From Phycisphaerales bacterium (GTDB taxonomy: Bacteria > Planctomycetota > Phycisphaerae > UBA1845), in the NCBI GenBank assembly GCA_020639095.1, contig JACKHH010000037.1, positions 1 through 18,706 on the forward strand: 18,706 bases of DNA, written 5' to 3'. The notes below the pieces were generated by a model that worked only from the letters and a program-made list of their open reading frames with translations, made no database searches and had not been told where the DNA came from. Shown here piece after piece: positions 1-7,098 of the stretch. How positions within the stretch are numbered: the first letter of the stretch is position 1; each line of letters begins with the position of its first letter. Both the position numbers and the translations under genes were made by a program.

Positions 1-345
1 CACCAGCGACCCGCAGACGGGGCAATAGGTCGGCTCCTTCTTGCCCAGCCAACCGTTCAAAATCACTGCCGTCCCGCCTTTGCTCCCGCACTCACGATTG
101 TAACACCATTCGATCGGATACAGGGTTTCCGTACCGGTCTTGGGGTTCTTGTGCGGATACGGCCCCCAATCCGGACTGACCTCGAAGTCGAACAGGTCGC
201 CTGTATTGATGTCCATCAGCGTTCGCGTGTTCGCGGTCTTGATAGCCTCGTCTTCCCCAAAAAAGCCGGAAATCGAGTAGATCGCGAGGATGCCGAGGCC
301 GACAGCGACGACGCCCATGATCGTTTTCTTTAACCCGTCGGACAT
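1..345 (-). CDS. Membrane-anchored zinc-ribbon protein, C-terminus cut by the window edge
   Basis: An open frame of 115 codons starts at ATG 345 and runs off the left edge without a stop. Residues about 8-28 form one hydrophobic segment, so the protein is probably anchored in the membrane by its N-terminus. Two cysteine pairs follow: C81 and C86 (CYNREC) and C108 and C111 (CPVC). Their spacing suggests a zinc ribbon. I do not recognise the family, and the function is unknown. The upstream ribosome site is weak (AGAAG, about 7 bases before ATG). Codon use and composition agree with a real gene, and no competing frame on the other strand makes sense. The next gene upstream ends about 360 bases away on the same strand. 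Confidence 0.65.
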   Translation of the reverse strand, partial: MSDGLKKTIMGVVAVGLGILAIYSISGFFGEDEAIKTANTRTLMDINTGDLFDFEVSPDWGPYPHKNPKTGTETLYPIEWCYNRECGSKGGTAVILNGWLGKKEPTYCPVCGSLV

Positions 346-705
346 GATGTCGCTTCTGTTGGTGCCGTCGTAAATCCCAGGTATCGGTTCGGCGTCGTCC
401 CCACCGGCACGCCGCCCCCCCCCATCAACACGCGCAGCCTACGCGACCGGGCGGGCTCATGCAACGTTTTCAGCATTGCCAGCGTCGGCAACGCAGGGGC
501 GGACTTCACCGCACGCCGTTCTGAATGCAGCTTCGGGCTCAGTGCCCAGGTTGCGTTTGGCAGTGTCTCAGCACTCAAACGTGTATTCGGAGCGAGACAC
601 CCGCCATTTTCTGTCGAGGATAAATCGGGGCTGGCTGGGTGACAAGGCTGTAGCGCTAAGTATCCATTCAGAAGTCCGCACCCGGCACCCACCCTGTTAA
701 ACGCG
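346..705. other. Intergenic region with no recognisable gene
   Basis: This gap separates two minus-strand genes. It contains a run of cytosines near 414-423 and two short open frames (330-692 minus, 476-700 plus). Their translations are rich in Ala, Pro, Arg and Ser, lack any recognisable motif and have no good ribosome site. I see no convincing terminator or RNA gene. It may hold the promoter for the zinc-ribbon gene, but no clear -35/-10 pair stood out. Confidence 0.4.
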
Positions 706-2553
706 TCAGGATGGGCGGGCTGTGAGTTGTGTGTGCAGGGTAGTGAGGCGATCGCGGAGGGCGTGGTTGCGGAGGGCTTCCGTGCGGCATTTCTCGGCGG
801 TCCGCGAGCGACACGCTATGTCACTCACCAACCGGCGAACGAGCCGCCCCAACCGTTTGGCTCCGCTGAACGACGACACCAGGGACAGAATCTGACAACT
901 CTGCGGATAACGCGCCAGCGTCGCGTCGTCGGGCTTCGCGATCACCGGGCACCCGCCCGACCCCGCAACCTCGAACACACCCCGAACAGCCAATGGCGTG
1001 ACCTGCGGGAAAACGACGATGCTGGCGGACTGGTGGATGCGGTTGCGCTGGGCAGCCGGTGGAGTCGCACCGCGGTAGGCGTCACGCAGCGACGCATGTT
1101 TTTCCCAACCCGCGCCCCACAACCCGATGCTGGTCCAGTCGTCAAGCGCAACCAATTCCTCAACAGCCGTCATTGCAGCCACCGTCCGCACCATGCGCGC
1201 GTCCAGCAACCCGATGAACTCGCGGCGCTGCTCAGCGTCCGCGAGCTTCACGTCGGCAGCACGCTCGGCGAGTTCGAGCAACGTACCCGCGTCCGGCGCG
1301 TCGCCCTCGCGGCAACGCTCAGCACAAACATCAGCGGCCACGCGCCAGAGTCGTTCGTGCGTTTCCAACGCAATCCCCGAAGCCGCAGGCGCCAAATCGA
1401 AACCGTCGGCAAACACGGCGACATCGCACGCGTGATCGCTGACCCGCTCAGCCTCCGGGAGCGGGTAGAACGTGGTGTCATCAACACCCGGTTCGAGAAT
1501 GCTCACCGCGTCCGGCTTCGCCCCGGCAACCACGAGTCGATCGCGGACAGCCGTGGACGCCGCGTAGAGGTTTTCACAATCCGAGATCCCGACGAGCGAT
1601 TGCGCCGGTAGAAACGGGCTCTCAAGAAACCAGCAGGCGTAAGGCAACCCTTCAGGCCAGCAGTCGCGCAGCGGACCCGGCGTACTGTTGAGCAGCAGCA
1701 CCCAATCGGGATCGTGATCGCGGAGCGCCGCGATCCGCGCGATGCGATGGCACTTGTCCGGCGCGTCCGGCAGACACCGCGCGGAGTCAATGCCCAGCGC
1801 GCCCAACACACTATCCACGTGCGCAGCAAACTCGATGGCTCCGCCGACAGCATCGGTCGAAAGGATGAGCACACGCGGGCGGGCATTGGTGCGCCGAGCG
1901 CGACGACGCGTGACCTGCTGCGTAAGCCGCACCAGCATCTGCTGCTGAGCGGTACCCGCGCGCTGAGCGCCGCGTTGCACCGCCTGCGTGCACTCCGCAA
2001 GGGCGTGCCCGCGTGCATCGGGCAACGGCTGAAGTCGCGCAGGGATTTGATAACCGGGATGCTGCTCAAGAAACTCCGCCAGCGCAGCCTCGGTATCGCC
2101 CGCAAGAATGACGATGCGACCCTGGCGCAGATGTCGCGTCCAGTCCGCCGCGTGCAGCGCGAGCACCACGCGAACCGGATCAGGCGCGCAGACAAACACG
2201 GCAGCGTGCGGCTCGAGCCGGTCCGCCAGCATCGGGGCTTCATGCCCGGAACCCACGGTGGGCAGCACCACGCTGACACCGCGATCGATCGTTTCACGGA
2301 GCAACTCGGGACTGCTGATCGTGGGCATCGACGTTCCGCCGAGCCAGTCAGCCAGTGTTTCGTTTTCGGAGCAAAGTGCGACCGGCGTACCATCGCGCCC
2401 CGTCACAATGCGGGCGGTTGATGGAATCGGCGTATCCGCAAGTTCGCGGGCGAGTGCGGGTTGACGCGGCGCAAGCGCATCGAGATTCGCCCGGAAGCGT
2501 TCCAGCGCAACGGGTGGCGCGAACGGAGTCGTACTTGCTGGTGAACTTGCCAT
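706..2553 (-). CDS. CgeB-like glycosyltransferase family protein with an N-terminal MAF-like region
   Basis: The protein has 615 residues from ATG 2553. This start is preferred over an in-frame TTG at 2571 because a strong ribosome site (AAGGAAGGA) lies 4 bases before it. Residues about 225-360 look like the N-terminal half of CgeB-type glycosyltransferases: RVLIL, a GGAIEF turn, LLLNS and ACWFLESPF. Residues about 476-555 match the C-terminal GT-B half: GLWGAGW, then a VVFPQV segment and RGVFEVAGSGGCPV, resembling the usual R-x-FE-x-x-x-x-G motif that binds the donor sugar. Residues about 25-200 resemble the N-terminal part of MAF-type flagellin-modification proteins, with VVLPTVGSG and FVCAPDPVRVVLAL resembling the segments before and after the acidic patch. 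A role in protein or surface glycosylation is inferred. The acceptor and donor are unknown. No signal peptide is seen, so it is probably cytoplasmic. Confidence 0.6.
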   Translation of the reverse strand: MASSPASTTPFAPPVALERFRANLDALAPRQPALARELADTPIPSTARIVTGRDGTPVALCSENETLADWLGGTSMPTISSPELLRETIDRGVSVVLPTVGSGHEAPMLADRLEPHAAVFVCAPDPVRVVLALHAADWTRHLRQGRIVILAGDTEAALAEFLEQHPGYQIPARLQPLPDARGHALAECTQAVQRGAQRAGTAQQQMLVRLTQQVTRRRARRTNARPRVLILSTDAVGGAIEFAAHVDSVLGALGIDSARCLPDAPDKCHRIARIAALRDHDPDWVLLLNSTPGPLRDCWPEGLPYACWFLESPFLPAQSLVGISDCENLYAASTAVRDRLVVAGAKPDAVSILEPGVDDTTFYPLPEAERVSDHACDVAVFADGFDLAPAASGIALETHERLWRVAADVCAERCREGDAPDAGTLLELAERAADVKLADAEQRREFIGLLDARMVRTVAAMTAVEELVALDDWTSIGLWGAGWEKHASLRDAYRGATPPAAQRNRIHQSASIVVFPQVTPLAVRGVFEVAGSGGCPVIAKPDDATLARYPQSCQILSLVSSFSGAKRLGRLVRRLVSDIACRSRTAEKCRTEALRNHALRDRLTTLHTQLTARPS

Positions 2554-2695
2554 CGGATCCTTCCTTGGCAATTCGGGCTGGTTCGTTCGGTTCGCTGACT
2601 CAGAAGCGCATCACAGTTGTGTGCCCGGGGCCAAGTTCCGGGCTTGGGCTAACGGTGCCCGGTCACACGAGCCTTCGCGGTCCTGGTAATGCCTA

Positions 2696-2746
2696 TGTGG
2701 GACCGGCTTTCCAGCCGGTCAAACCGGTTGGTAAACCGGTTCCACA
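2696..2746. repeat. 51-base three-way palindrome (two hairpins inside a third stem)
   Basis: An outer stem TGTGG (2696-2700) pairs with CCACA (2742-2746). Inside it lie two complete hairpins. The first is GACCGGCT (2701-2708), loop TTCC, AGCCGGTC (2713-2720). The second is AACCGGTT (2722-2729), loop GGTA, AACCGGTT (2734-2741). All pairs are perfect. The element sits between two minus-strand genes and has no T-run, so it is more likely a REP-like intergenic element or RNA processing site than an intrinsic terminator. Confidence 0.6.
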
Positions 2747-2764
2747 GCGTGCCGGCATCACTTG

Positions 2765-2986
2765 TCAGAAGCTCACGGTGCGCGTGCGGACAATCGCCAT
2801 GGCGATCAGGAAGCAAAGCCAGAACGCGAACGCAGCGCCGCTGACAATGAGCGGCCAGCGCGGCATCGCCGGAGCATTCCCAGCCGGTATCTTGGGATCC
2901 GCCCAATCGTACTTCGGCGGTTTGACCGGGGCAGCCTCCTTGGCATCCGCTGCCGGTTTCTCATTCGATTCGTTCTGCTCGGTCAC
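2765..2986 (-). CDS. Small single-span membrane protein, function unknown
   Basis: This 73-residue protein starts at GTG 2986. Residues 1-44 are hydrophilic and rich in Glu, Lys, Ala and Pro. Residues about 46-66 form a clear membrane span (WPLIVSGAAFAFWLCFLIAMAI), followed by a short positively charged tail. The layout suggests a bitopic protein with a mostly cytoplasmic N-terminus, by the positive-inside rule applied loosely. A GAAGG ribosome site lies 12 bases before GTG, which is long. An ATG further upstream is in another frame. I do not recognise the family. It precedes the glycosyltransferase on the same strand, with 211 bases between them that hold the three-way palindrome, so co-transcription is uncertain. 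Confidence 0.6.
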   Translation of the reverse strand: MTEQNESNEKPAADAKEAAPVKPPKYDWADPKIPAGNAPAMPRWPLIVSGAAFAFWLCFLIAMAIVRTRTVSF

Positions 2987-3187
2987 GGTTTGAATTCGCC
3001 TTCTTCCATCGATGGTTCGCTCAGCTGCCCCAACGCGCTGCCCGCATGCCTACCGGCGCATTGTTTTCGCGTCGATTGTGTTATTGTGCGCGGTGATGGT
3101 GTCGCACGCAACCGCGTGGTTTTGAGCGGCTATCATCAGCAGCGGACGCCGTACAGATGTCATTCAACTCCAAGGAGTACAGCGATC

Positions 3188-3754
3188 GTGCAATACGTCT
3201 TGTTTGAGAGTCCGTACGTGCTGGTGCCCATCCTGCTGGTCGGAGCCTATGCCTGCCTGGTGGTGTGGCTGCGACGGCGCACGCCGGGTGCGAAGCGCGC
3301 GCTGCTCATCGCGCTGCTGCTCTGTATCGTGCTGCCGATCGTGCAGAATCTGATCGTGACGCGGCGCGAGATGCTGCGCGTGGTGTGTACCGAAATGGTG
3401 TCTGCCGCGGATGCGGGCGACGTGACCGGCATTGCGCAGCATGTCGCGGCGACGTTTCGCGCGGAGGATCTGGATCGCGAGGAACTTCTCGATGCCGTTC
3501 GCAGAACGTTGGCCCACTACGACGTGCAGGATGCGAAGCTCTACTCATTCAAGCCGGAGATCAACGGCGACCACGCGGTGCTGCGCTTCGCTGTGCAGGC
3601 GCGCGTGCAGGTGCCCGACATGGCGCTGCAACTCGTGCAAACCACCTGGACGGCTGAGTTCGAATGGATCGACGGACGCTGGCAGATGACAACGCTCTCG
3701 CCGCGCGAGACGCCGGTCTTTCCGGTCGGATCGCTGCGGTCGCTGATGCGTTGA
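3188..3754 (+). CDS. Two-span membrane protein with an extracytoplasmic NTF2-like domain (hypothetical)
   Basis: The protein has 188 residues from GTG 3188, which has AAGGAG at 3172-3177, 10 bases upstream. The frame stays open further upstream, but no better start is visible there. Residues about 7-28 and 38-58 are two membrane spans separated by a short Arg/Lys-rich loop. The remaining 130 residues look like a soluble domain with an alpha-helical start (MVSAADAGDVTGIAQHVA) and alternating strands ending in WTAEFEWIDGRWQMTTL. This resembles the NTF2/SnoaL-like fold in which a final strand pair carries a W-x-I-D-G-x-W pattern. That fold assignment is an inference. No enzyme motif is seen. It lies 183 bases upstream of the selenoprotein gene on the same strand, but a separate promoter lies between them. 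Confidence 0.7.
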   Translation: MQYVLFESPYVLVPILLVGAYACLVVWLRRRTPGAKRALLIALLLCIVLPIVQNLIVTRREMLRVVCTEMVSAADAGDVTGIAQHVAATFRAEDLDREELLDAVRRTLAHYDVQDAKLYSFKPEINGDHAVLRFAVQARVQVPDMALQLVQTTWTAEFEWIDGRWQMTTLSPRETPVFPVGSLRSLMR

Positions 3755-3853
3755 GGCCTGAGGCTTGAGGCGTGTGGCTTGACGGATTGGCGGGTACGGA
3801 CGCGGCGTGCGGACTCCTTGACTTATCGACCTTCGACTTTCGACCTTTCACCC
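3752..3853. repeat. Two degenerate heptanucleotide tandem arrays
   Basis: The stop codon at 3752 opens an array of five 7-base units: TGAGGCC, TGAGGCT, TGAGGCG, TGTGGCT and TGACGGA (3752-3786). A second array of the type TCGACYT follows at about 3818-3853: TTGACTT, one extra base, TCGACCT, TCGACTT, TCGACCT, TTCACCC. Strict 7-base periodicity in both makes chance unlikely. Confidence 0.6.
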
Positions 3854-3859
3854 TAATGT

Positions 3860-3889
3860 TTGAACTTTCCCGCTGGTATTTCTTATAAT
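3860..3889 (+). promoter_or_regulatory. Likely sigma-70-type promoter of the selenoprotein gene
   Basis: TTGAAC (3860-3865), an 18-base spacer and a perfect TATAAT (3884-3889). Transcription would start near 3896, giving a leader of about 42 bases before the GTG at 3938. It suggests the selenoprotein gene is transcribed on its own. Confidence 0.55.
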
Positions 3890-3937
3890 CCCGCCGGGTT
3901 TCCCGATGTAATCTGTCTAACCATGGAGGATCGCGAC

Positions 3938-4165
3938 GTGCACATCTCAATTCAATATTGCGTACAGTGAAACTACCTCCCCAAAGCCGCCAGTCTGGCG
4001 GAAGAGCTGAAGGATGCCTTCGAGATCGAGCCCGAAATGATCGAAGGGCGCGGCGGCATCTTCGACGTGAAGGTCGACGGCAGGCTGATTTACAGCAAGC
4101 ACATGACCGGCGAGTTCCCCGAGCACGATCCGCTCATCAAGCAGATTGAAAAACTCGTGAGTTGA
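3938..4165 (+). CDS. SelW/Rdx-family selenoprotein with in-frame UGA (Sec) in a CxxU motif
   Basis: Read through the TGA at 3968-3970, this frame gives a 75-residue protein ending at TGA 4163-4165. The start is GTG 3938 with a strong GGAGGA at 3925-3930, 7 bases upstream; an in-frame ATG at 3923 overlaps that site and is less likely. The N-terminus is a short strand ending in YCVQUNY, the Rdx-family CxxC/CxxU redox motif, with C8 and Sec11. The rest has the usual family layout: a helix (LPKAASLAEELKDAF), a GRGGIFDVKVDGRLIYSK beta hairpin, then GEFPEHD and a final helix. The length is typical of a bacterial SelW-like protein. The expected role is a small cytoplasmic thioredoxin-fold thiol/selenol oxidoreductase; the partner is unknown. 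The alternative, a pseudogene with a nonsense mutation, is unlikely because the stop falls exactly on a redox residue and the rest of the frame is intact. Confidence 0.88.
3977..4006 (+). promoter_or_regulatory. SECIS-like hairpin just after the Sec UGA
   Basis: CCGCCA (3987-3992), loop GTC (3993-3995) and TGGCGG (3996-4001) form a perfect 6-base-pair stem. CTC (3977-3979) and GAG (4004-4006) can add a lower stem across an internal loop. The loop begins with G followed by U, 22 bases after the UGA. This fits the known bacterial rule of a small apical loop with G at its start, 16-37 bases after UGA, recognised by SelB. The centre CAGTCTGG resembles the E. coli fdhF loop (CAGGTCTG). No bulged U is present in the stem. 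Confidence 0.75.
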
Positions 4166-4238
4166 TACGCGGGTTGCGGTTGGCTGCCGGTTGCGCACAT
4201 GGCTAACTCCGCTCCCTTACGGTCGCGGCTCGGATTGC

Positions 4239-4259
4239 CCCCGGGCTTGGCGCCCGGGG
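4239..4259. repeat. GC-rich hairpin after the selenoprotein gene, possible weak terminator
   Basis: CCCCGGGC (4239-4246), loop TTGGC, GCCCGGGG (4252-4259): a perfect 8-pair stem. It lies 74 bases after the selenoprotein stop and 27 bases after the end of the convergent prepilin-like gene. On the plus strand it is followed by TTCTGATTT, only a weak T-tract. It may serve both convergent genes or be a REP-like element; the adjoining GCTCCCTTACGGTCGCGGCT (4211-4230) also looks like intergenic repeat material. Confidence 0.45.
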
Positions 4260-4285
4260 TTCTGATTTGCGGCGCGGGTCGTGAC

Positions 4286-4981
4286 TTACCGCTCCAGGTC
4301 TGCCACCCTGCCGTCGAGGTAGAGGTAGTTCGTGGATTTCTCCTGACCGGCTTCGCCGTGGAAGGCGATGTAGTCGCGGAGCAACCAGATGTCCTCCTCG
4401 GCGGGCTTGCTGCCGAAGAAGCGTTTGGCCCGCTCGCTGTTGACGATTTCCGAGAGCTTCACCGGTTTGTCGAAGTTGCCATCGGTAAAGCTCACGTCAT
4501 CGCGCATCATGTGCAGGAACGTGTTGAACCGGTAGCTCGACTGCTCGGTTTCGTAGTAGCTCTTGTCCTGGTTTTCGCCTTCGCGATTGATCTTCCCCGG
4601 AATATCGGCTGGGCAGTGGAACGCCTCGTTGCCTTCGCGCTTAAGCTCTTCCTCGGGATCCTCTTCAGCTTGGAAGTTCTTCTCCAGGTAAGGGCGAAGC
4701 ACGGTTGCGATCGACGGACGTGGATGGTCCTCATCGATCGGAATCGATGGCACCGCCTCCACCACCGGGAGGAAATCGTTCGAGTCGTTGAGGTACATGC
4801 GCATGGCCTGGCCAATGCTGCGCAGGTTGCCGCCGCACGCTACGCGCTTCGACACGCGCTTCGCGCCGCGCAGACTCGGCACCAGAATGGCGATCAACAG
4901 CGCCAAGATCGAAATCACCACCAGCAGTTCGACGAGCGTGAACCCGCCCGCCGACGCACCTTTTCGTCGCAACAACAACAT
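4286..4981 (-). CDS. Prepilin-type N-terminal cleavage/methylation domain protein
   Basis: The 231-residue protein starts at ATG 4981 with GGAGA 7 bases upstream. Residues 1-13 are a short basic leader ending in Gly, followed by FTLVELLVVISILALLIAILVPSL. This is the class III (type IV pilin) signal: cleavage after G13, methylated Phe14, and the conserved Glu18. The hydrophobic helix spans about 14-36. The C-terminal part contains a single CPAD-type Cys and ends with FHGE followed by NYLYLDGRV. That resembles the H-X9-DG motif of the pseudopilin-like family that is greatly expanded in Planctomycetota, though the His to DG spacing is 14 here. It is probably processed by a prepilin peptidase and exposed outside the inner membrane. 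Its partner system is not in the window. It is convergent with the selenoprotein gene. Confidence 0.88.
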   Translation of the reverse strand: MLLLRRKGASAGGFTLVELLVVISILALLIAILVPSLRGAKRVSKRVACGGNLRSIGQAMRMYLNDSNDFLPVVEAVPSIPIDEDHPRPSIATVLRPYLEKNFQAEEDPEEELKREGNEAFHCPADIPGKINREGENQDKSYYETEQSSYRFNTFLHMMRDDVSFTDGNFDKPVKLSEIVNSERAKRFFGSKPAEEDIWLLRDYIAFHGEAGQEKSTNYLYLDGRVADLER

Positions 4982-5162
4982 CGAGATTCTCCGAATTGCC
5001 CCCGCCCCCCCACATCGCGAGTACTATGCCCCGTCGCGAGTCCTGCCAACAGTATAGCGAAGCCAAAACCGTACGGGCGCACCCGTACCGCGACCTTACA
5101 CTTCGATACAACGTCCGTAATTTCGCGGTTATTGCATGACGCGCGGACGTGCCCGCGTGCAG

Positions 5163-6842
5163 TCAGTTTGCGGCGACGCGGGCGATCTCGCTATAGACCT
5201 CCCCGGTCGCGGTCGCAGGCGGCGCGATGCCCAGCACGGCACAAACCGTCGGCACCATCCCCGTCGGGCTCACCGCGCGGGTGAACCGACCCGGAGCCAC
5301 CCCCGGCCCCATCATCAGAACCGGAACGTGCTGGTCGTAATCGTACGCGGCTCCGTGCCCCGCCTGCTTGCTGCCCTTGTACCAGTAGCGCTCCCAGTGC
5401 AGGTAGACGTGCCCGCTTCTGCCCGGGAAATAACTGTTGCGCACCGCCCGCTGGAGCTCGTTGGGATCGTCGAGCGAAAACCCGGCGATTTCAGGAAACG
5501 TGAACGCGCGGACGATGCCTTTCTCCTGCTCAGCCATTCGGGCCGCCGCTTGCGCGACCTCCGCGAGGTCGAGACCGGCCGTTTTGATCGCGGCCTCGTC
5601 GAGATACAGCCAAGGCAAATTGAGATCGATCACCAGTTTGTCGGCCCCTTCCGACGACGCGTAGCGCTCCGCGAGTTTCGCGTTGATGGCTTTGCGCATC
5701 TTGCCGGGGTCGATGCGCCCCGCGCCCAAACCCAAATCGGCTGCGTATTCCGGCATCGGCCCGACGCCGTGGTCCGACGAAAGCACCAGCACGTAATTGC
5801 CGTTCCCCAACCGTCCATCGAGCCAGTTGAAGAAATCCGCAAGCTGGCGATCGGTGTGCAGCGTGCAGTCCATCACCTCGTCGGAGTCGGGGCCGTACGC
5901 GTGGCCGACGACGTCGTTACTGGAAAACCCCATACAGAGCACGTCGGTCGCATCATCGGTTCCCAGGCCTTCAGTCGTGATGACGCGGCGGGCAGCCTCC
6001 AGGACGATCTCATTGCCGAACGGCGAGTTGTAGAGCGCGGCGTAATATTCGCGGTCTGGAGAATCCGATTTTTCGCCGAGAATCTTGGGGAATTCGTTGC
6101 GATGGCGGCGATCCTCACCCGACCCGCCGGGTGCTTTCAGAAAATGCGGCCCGTACAGGGCTGCCGGCAGCATGCGATCCCACTTGGTCTTGAAGAACTT
6201 GTCGGCGTAACGCTCCTGATTGAACGCCTGCGCCCACGCCGGCAAGCTGGTGCCGTAGTACGAACTCGTCACCAGGTTTCCGGAGCCCGCGTCAAACCAC
6301 ACCGCGCCGTTGGGTTTGTGCCCAGCCGTGAGGATGGCCGCGCGATCCTTGAGCGCAACGCTCCAAACCTTGCCATGTCCGCCCGTCGCAGCCTTTACCG
6401 CTTCGCCCAACGTCTGCGCGCGAAGATTCGCCGGCGAGCGACCCGCGCCATCGCCGCCGTCGGGAAGACCGACGCAGCGCACCGAGTCGTCACCACAGCA
6501 GTAAACGCCATGCGCTTGGCTCGCAAACTCCTCCCAATCGTTGGCAACGATACCGTGGGTTGCGGGCGTACTGCCGGTAAGCAATGAGGCGTGTCCCGGC
6601 CCGGTCGCGGTCATGCCGTATTCGTAGTGCGCGTTGGCCATCCACGCGCCGTCGCGAATGAGTCGTTGAAAACCATCATCGCAGAAGTTGCTGCGGAACG
6701 CGTCGAGGTAGTCGCCGCGAAACTGGTCGATCACCACGACGACAACGAGCGGGACCGGCTTCTTGTCGTCCGCAACGGCGGTACGCGTCGCAGCCGCAAG
6801 CAGCAGGCATCCCAGAAGTACGGTTGAGGCAAATCGTGTCAC
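5163..6842 (-). CDS. Exported PafA-like alkaline phosphatase
   Basis: The 559-residue protein starts at GTG 6842 with GGAGGG about 10 bases upstream. Residues 1-24 are a signal peptide (basic start, LLGCLLLAAA core, AVA before the likely cut), so it is secreted or periplasmic. The alkaline phosphatase superfamily metal and nucleophile residues can be seen: D39 (VIDQFRGDY), nucleophile T80 (MTATGPGHAS), D310 and H314 (SSNDVVGHAYGP), D357 and H358 (SSDHG) and H496 (GHGAAYDYD). N101 (THGIVANDW) and the pair K165/R167 (LKDRAAI) correspond to the residues that make PafA a phosphate monoesterase rather than a diesterase. The length also fits PafA (about 550). It should hydrolyse phosphomonoesters outside the cytoplasm for phosphate supply. 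The natural substrate cannot be read from sequence. It ends 181 bases before the prepilin-like gene starts, on the same strand. Confidence 0.88.
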   Translation of the reverse strand: MTRFASTVLLGCLLLAAATRTAVADDKKPVPLVVVVVIDQFRGDYLDAFRSNFCDDGFQRLIRDGAWMANAHYEYGMTATGPGHASLLTGSTPATHGIVANDWEEFASQAHGVYCCGDDSVRCVGLPDGGDGAGRSPANLRAQTLGEAVKAATGGHGKVWSVALKDRAAILTAGHKPNGAVWFDAGSGNLVTSSYYGTSLPAWAQAFNQERYADKFFKTKWDRMLPAALYGPHFLKAPGGSGEDRRHRNEFPKILGEKSDSPDREYYAALYNSPFGNEIVLEAARRVITTEGLGTDDATDVLCMGFSSNDVVGHAYGPDSDEVMDCTLHTDRQLADFFNWLDGRLGNGNYVLVLSSDHGVGPMPEYAADLGLGAGRIDPGKMRKAINAKLAERYASSEGADKLVIDLNLPWLYLDEAAIKTAGLDLAEVAQAAARMAEQEKGIVRAFTFPEIAGFSLDDPNELQRAVRNSYFPGRSGHVYLHWERYWYKGSKQAGHGAAYDYDQHVPVLMMGPGVAPGRFTRAVSPTGMVPTVCAVLGIAPPATATGEVYSEIARVAAN

Positions 6843-6929
6843 GTCAGGTCACCCTCCTGGAAGGTTGGCGGCGAATGGCGGCGCACTGCGTGCCGCGATG
6901 GTGTCACCCGTCGCCGCGCCGCCTCGATC

Positions 6930-6957
6930 CTTATAGACAGCGCCGGCGCAATTACAA
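6930..6957 (-). promoter_or_regulatory. Possible promoter of the PafA-like phosphatase gene
   Basis: On the minus strand TTGTAA (6957-6952), a 16-base spacer and TATAAG (6935-6930) precede the gene. The start of transcription would be near 6923, giving a leader of about 80 bases. No Pho box was recognised. Confidence 0.4.
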
Positions 6958-7069
6958 GGCGGCAGGGCGGCAGCCCGCGCCAGCATCCGAACTGTCATAT
7001 CCGCTACAATCCGATGGCCACCAGCATACGCAAACCGTCCTAACAAGTCTGTTAAGAGGGGGTTAGACG

Positions 7070-7098
7070 TTGACATTGCTGGTCCAAACCACTATCGT
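7070..7098 (+). promoter_or_regulatory. Strong -35 promoter candidate far upstream of the sigma-54 activator gene
   Basis: A perfect TTGACA (7070-7075), a 17-base spacer and TATCGT (7093-7098, four of six matches). Transcription would begin near 7105, leaving a leader of about 385 bases before the activator start. It is the best housekeeping-type promoter in this gap. Confidence 0.5.

Noticed and set aside
330..700. Two short open frames (330-692 minus, 476-700 plus)
   Set aside because: Neither has a ribosome site, a motif or plausible composition, and one overlaps the start of the zinc-ribbon gene.
3923..3970. A 15-residue peptide ending at the TGA 3968, or a nonsense-mutated pseudogene
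   Set aside because: The stop coincides with the redox position, the downstream frame is intact and a SECIS-like hairpin follows, which is better explained by selenocysteine.
3958..4149. A plus-strand 63-codon frame (MRTVKLPPQS...) overlapping the selenoprotein gene
   Set aside because: It is out of frame with the Rdx-family sequence, is Arg-rich and has no ribosome site; it is a shadow of the selenoprotein frame.
4199..5284. A 361-codon plus-strand open frame
   Set aside because: It lies antisense to the prepilin-like gene, whose class III signal and ribosome site are clear; the plus-strand product has no motif and is His/Arg-rich.
5136..6587. A 483-codon plus-strand open frame
   Set aside because: It is antisense to the PafA-like phosphatase; long antisense frames are expected at this GC content, and the translation shows no domain.
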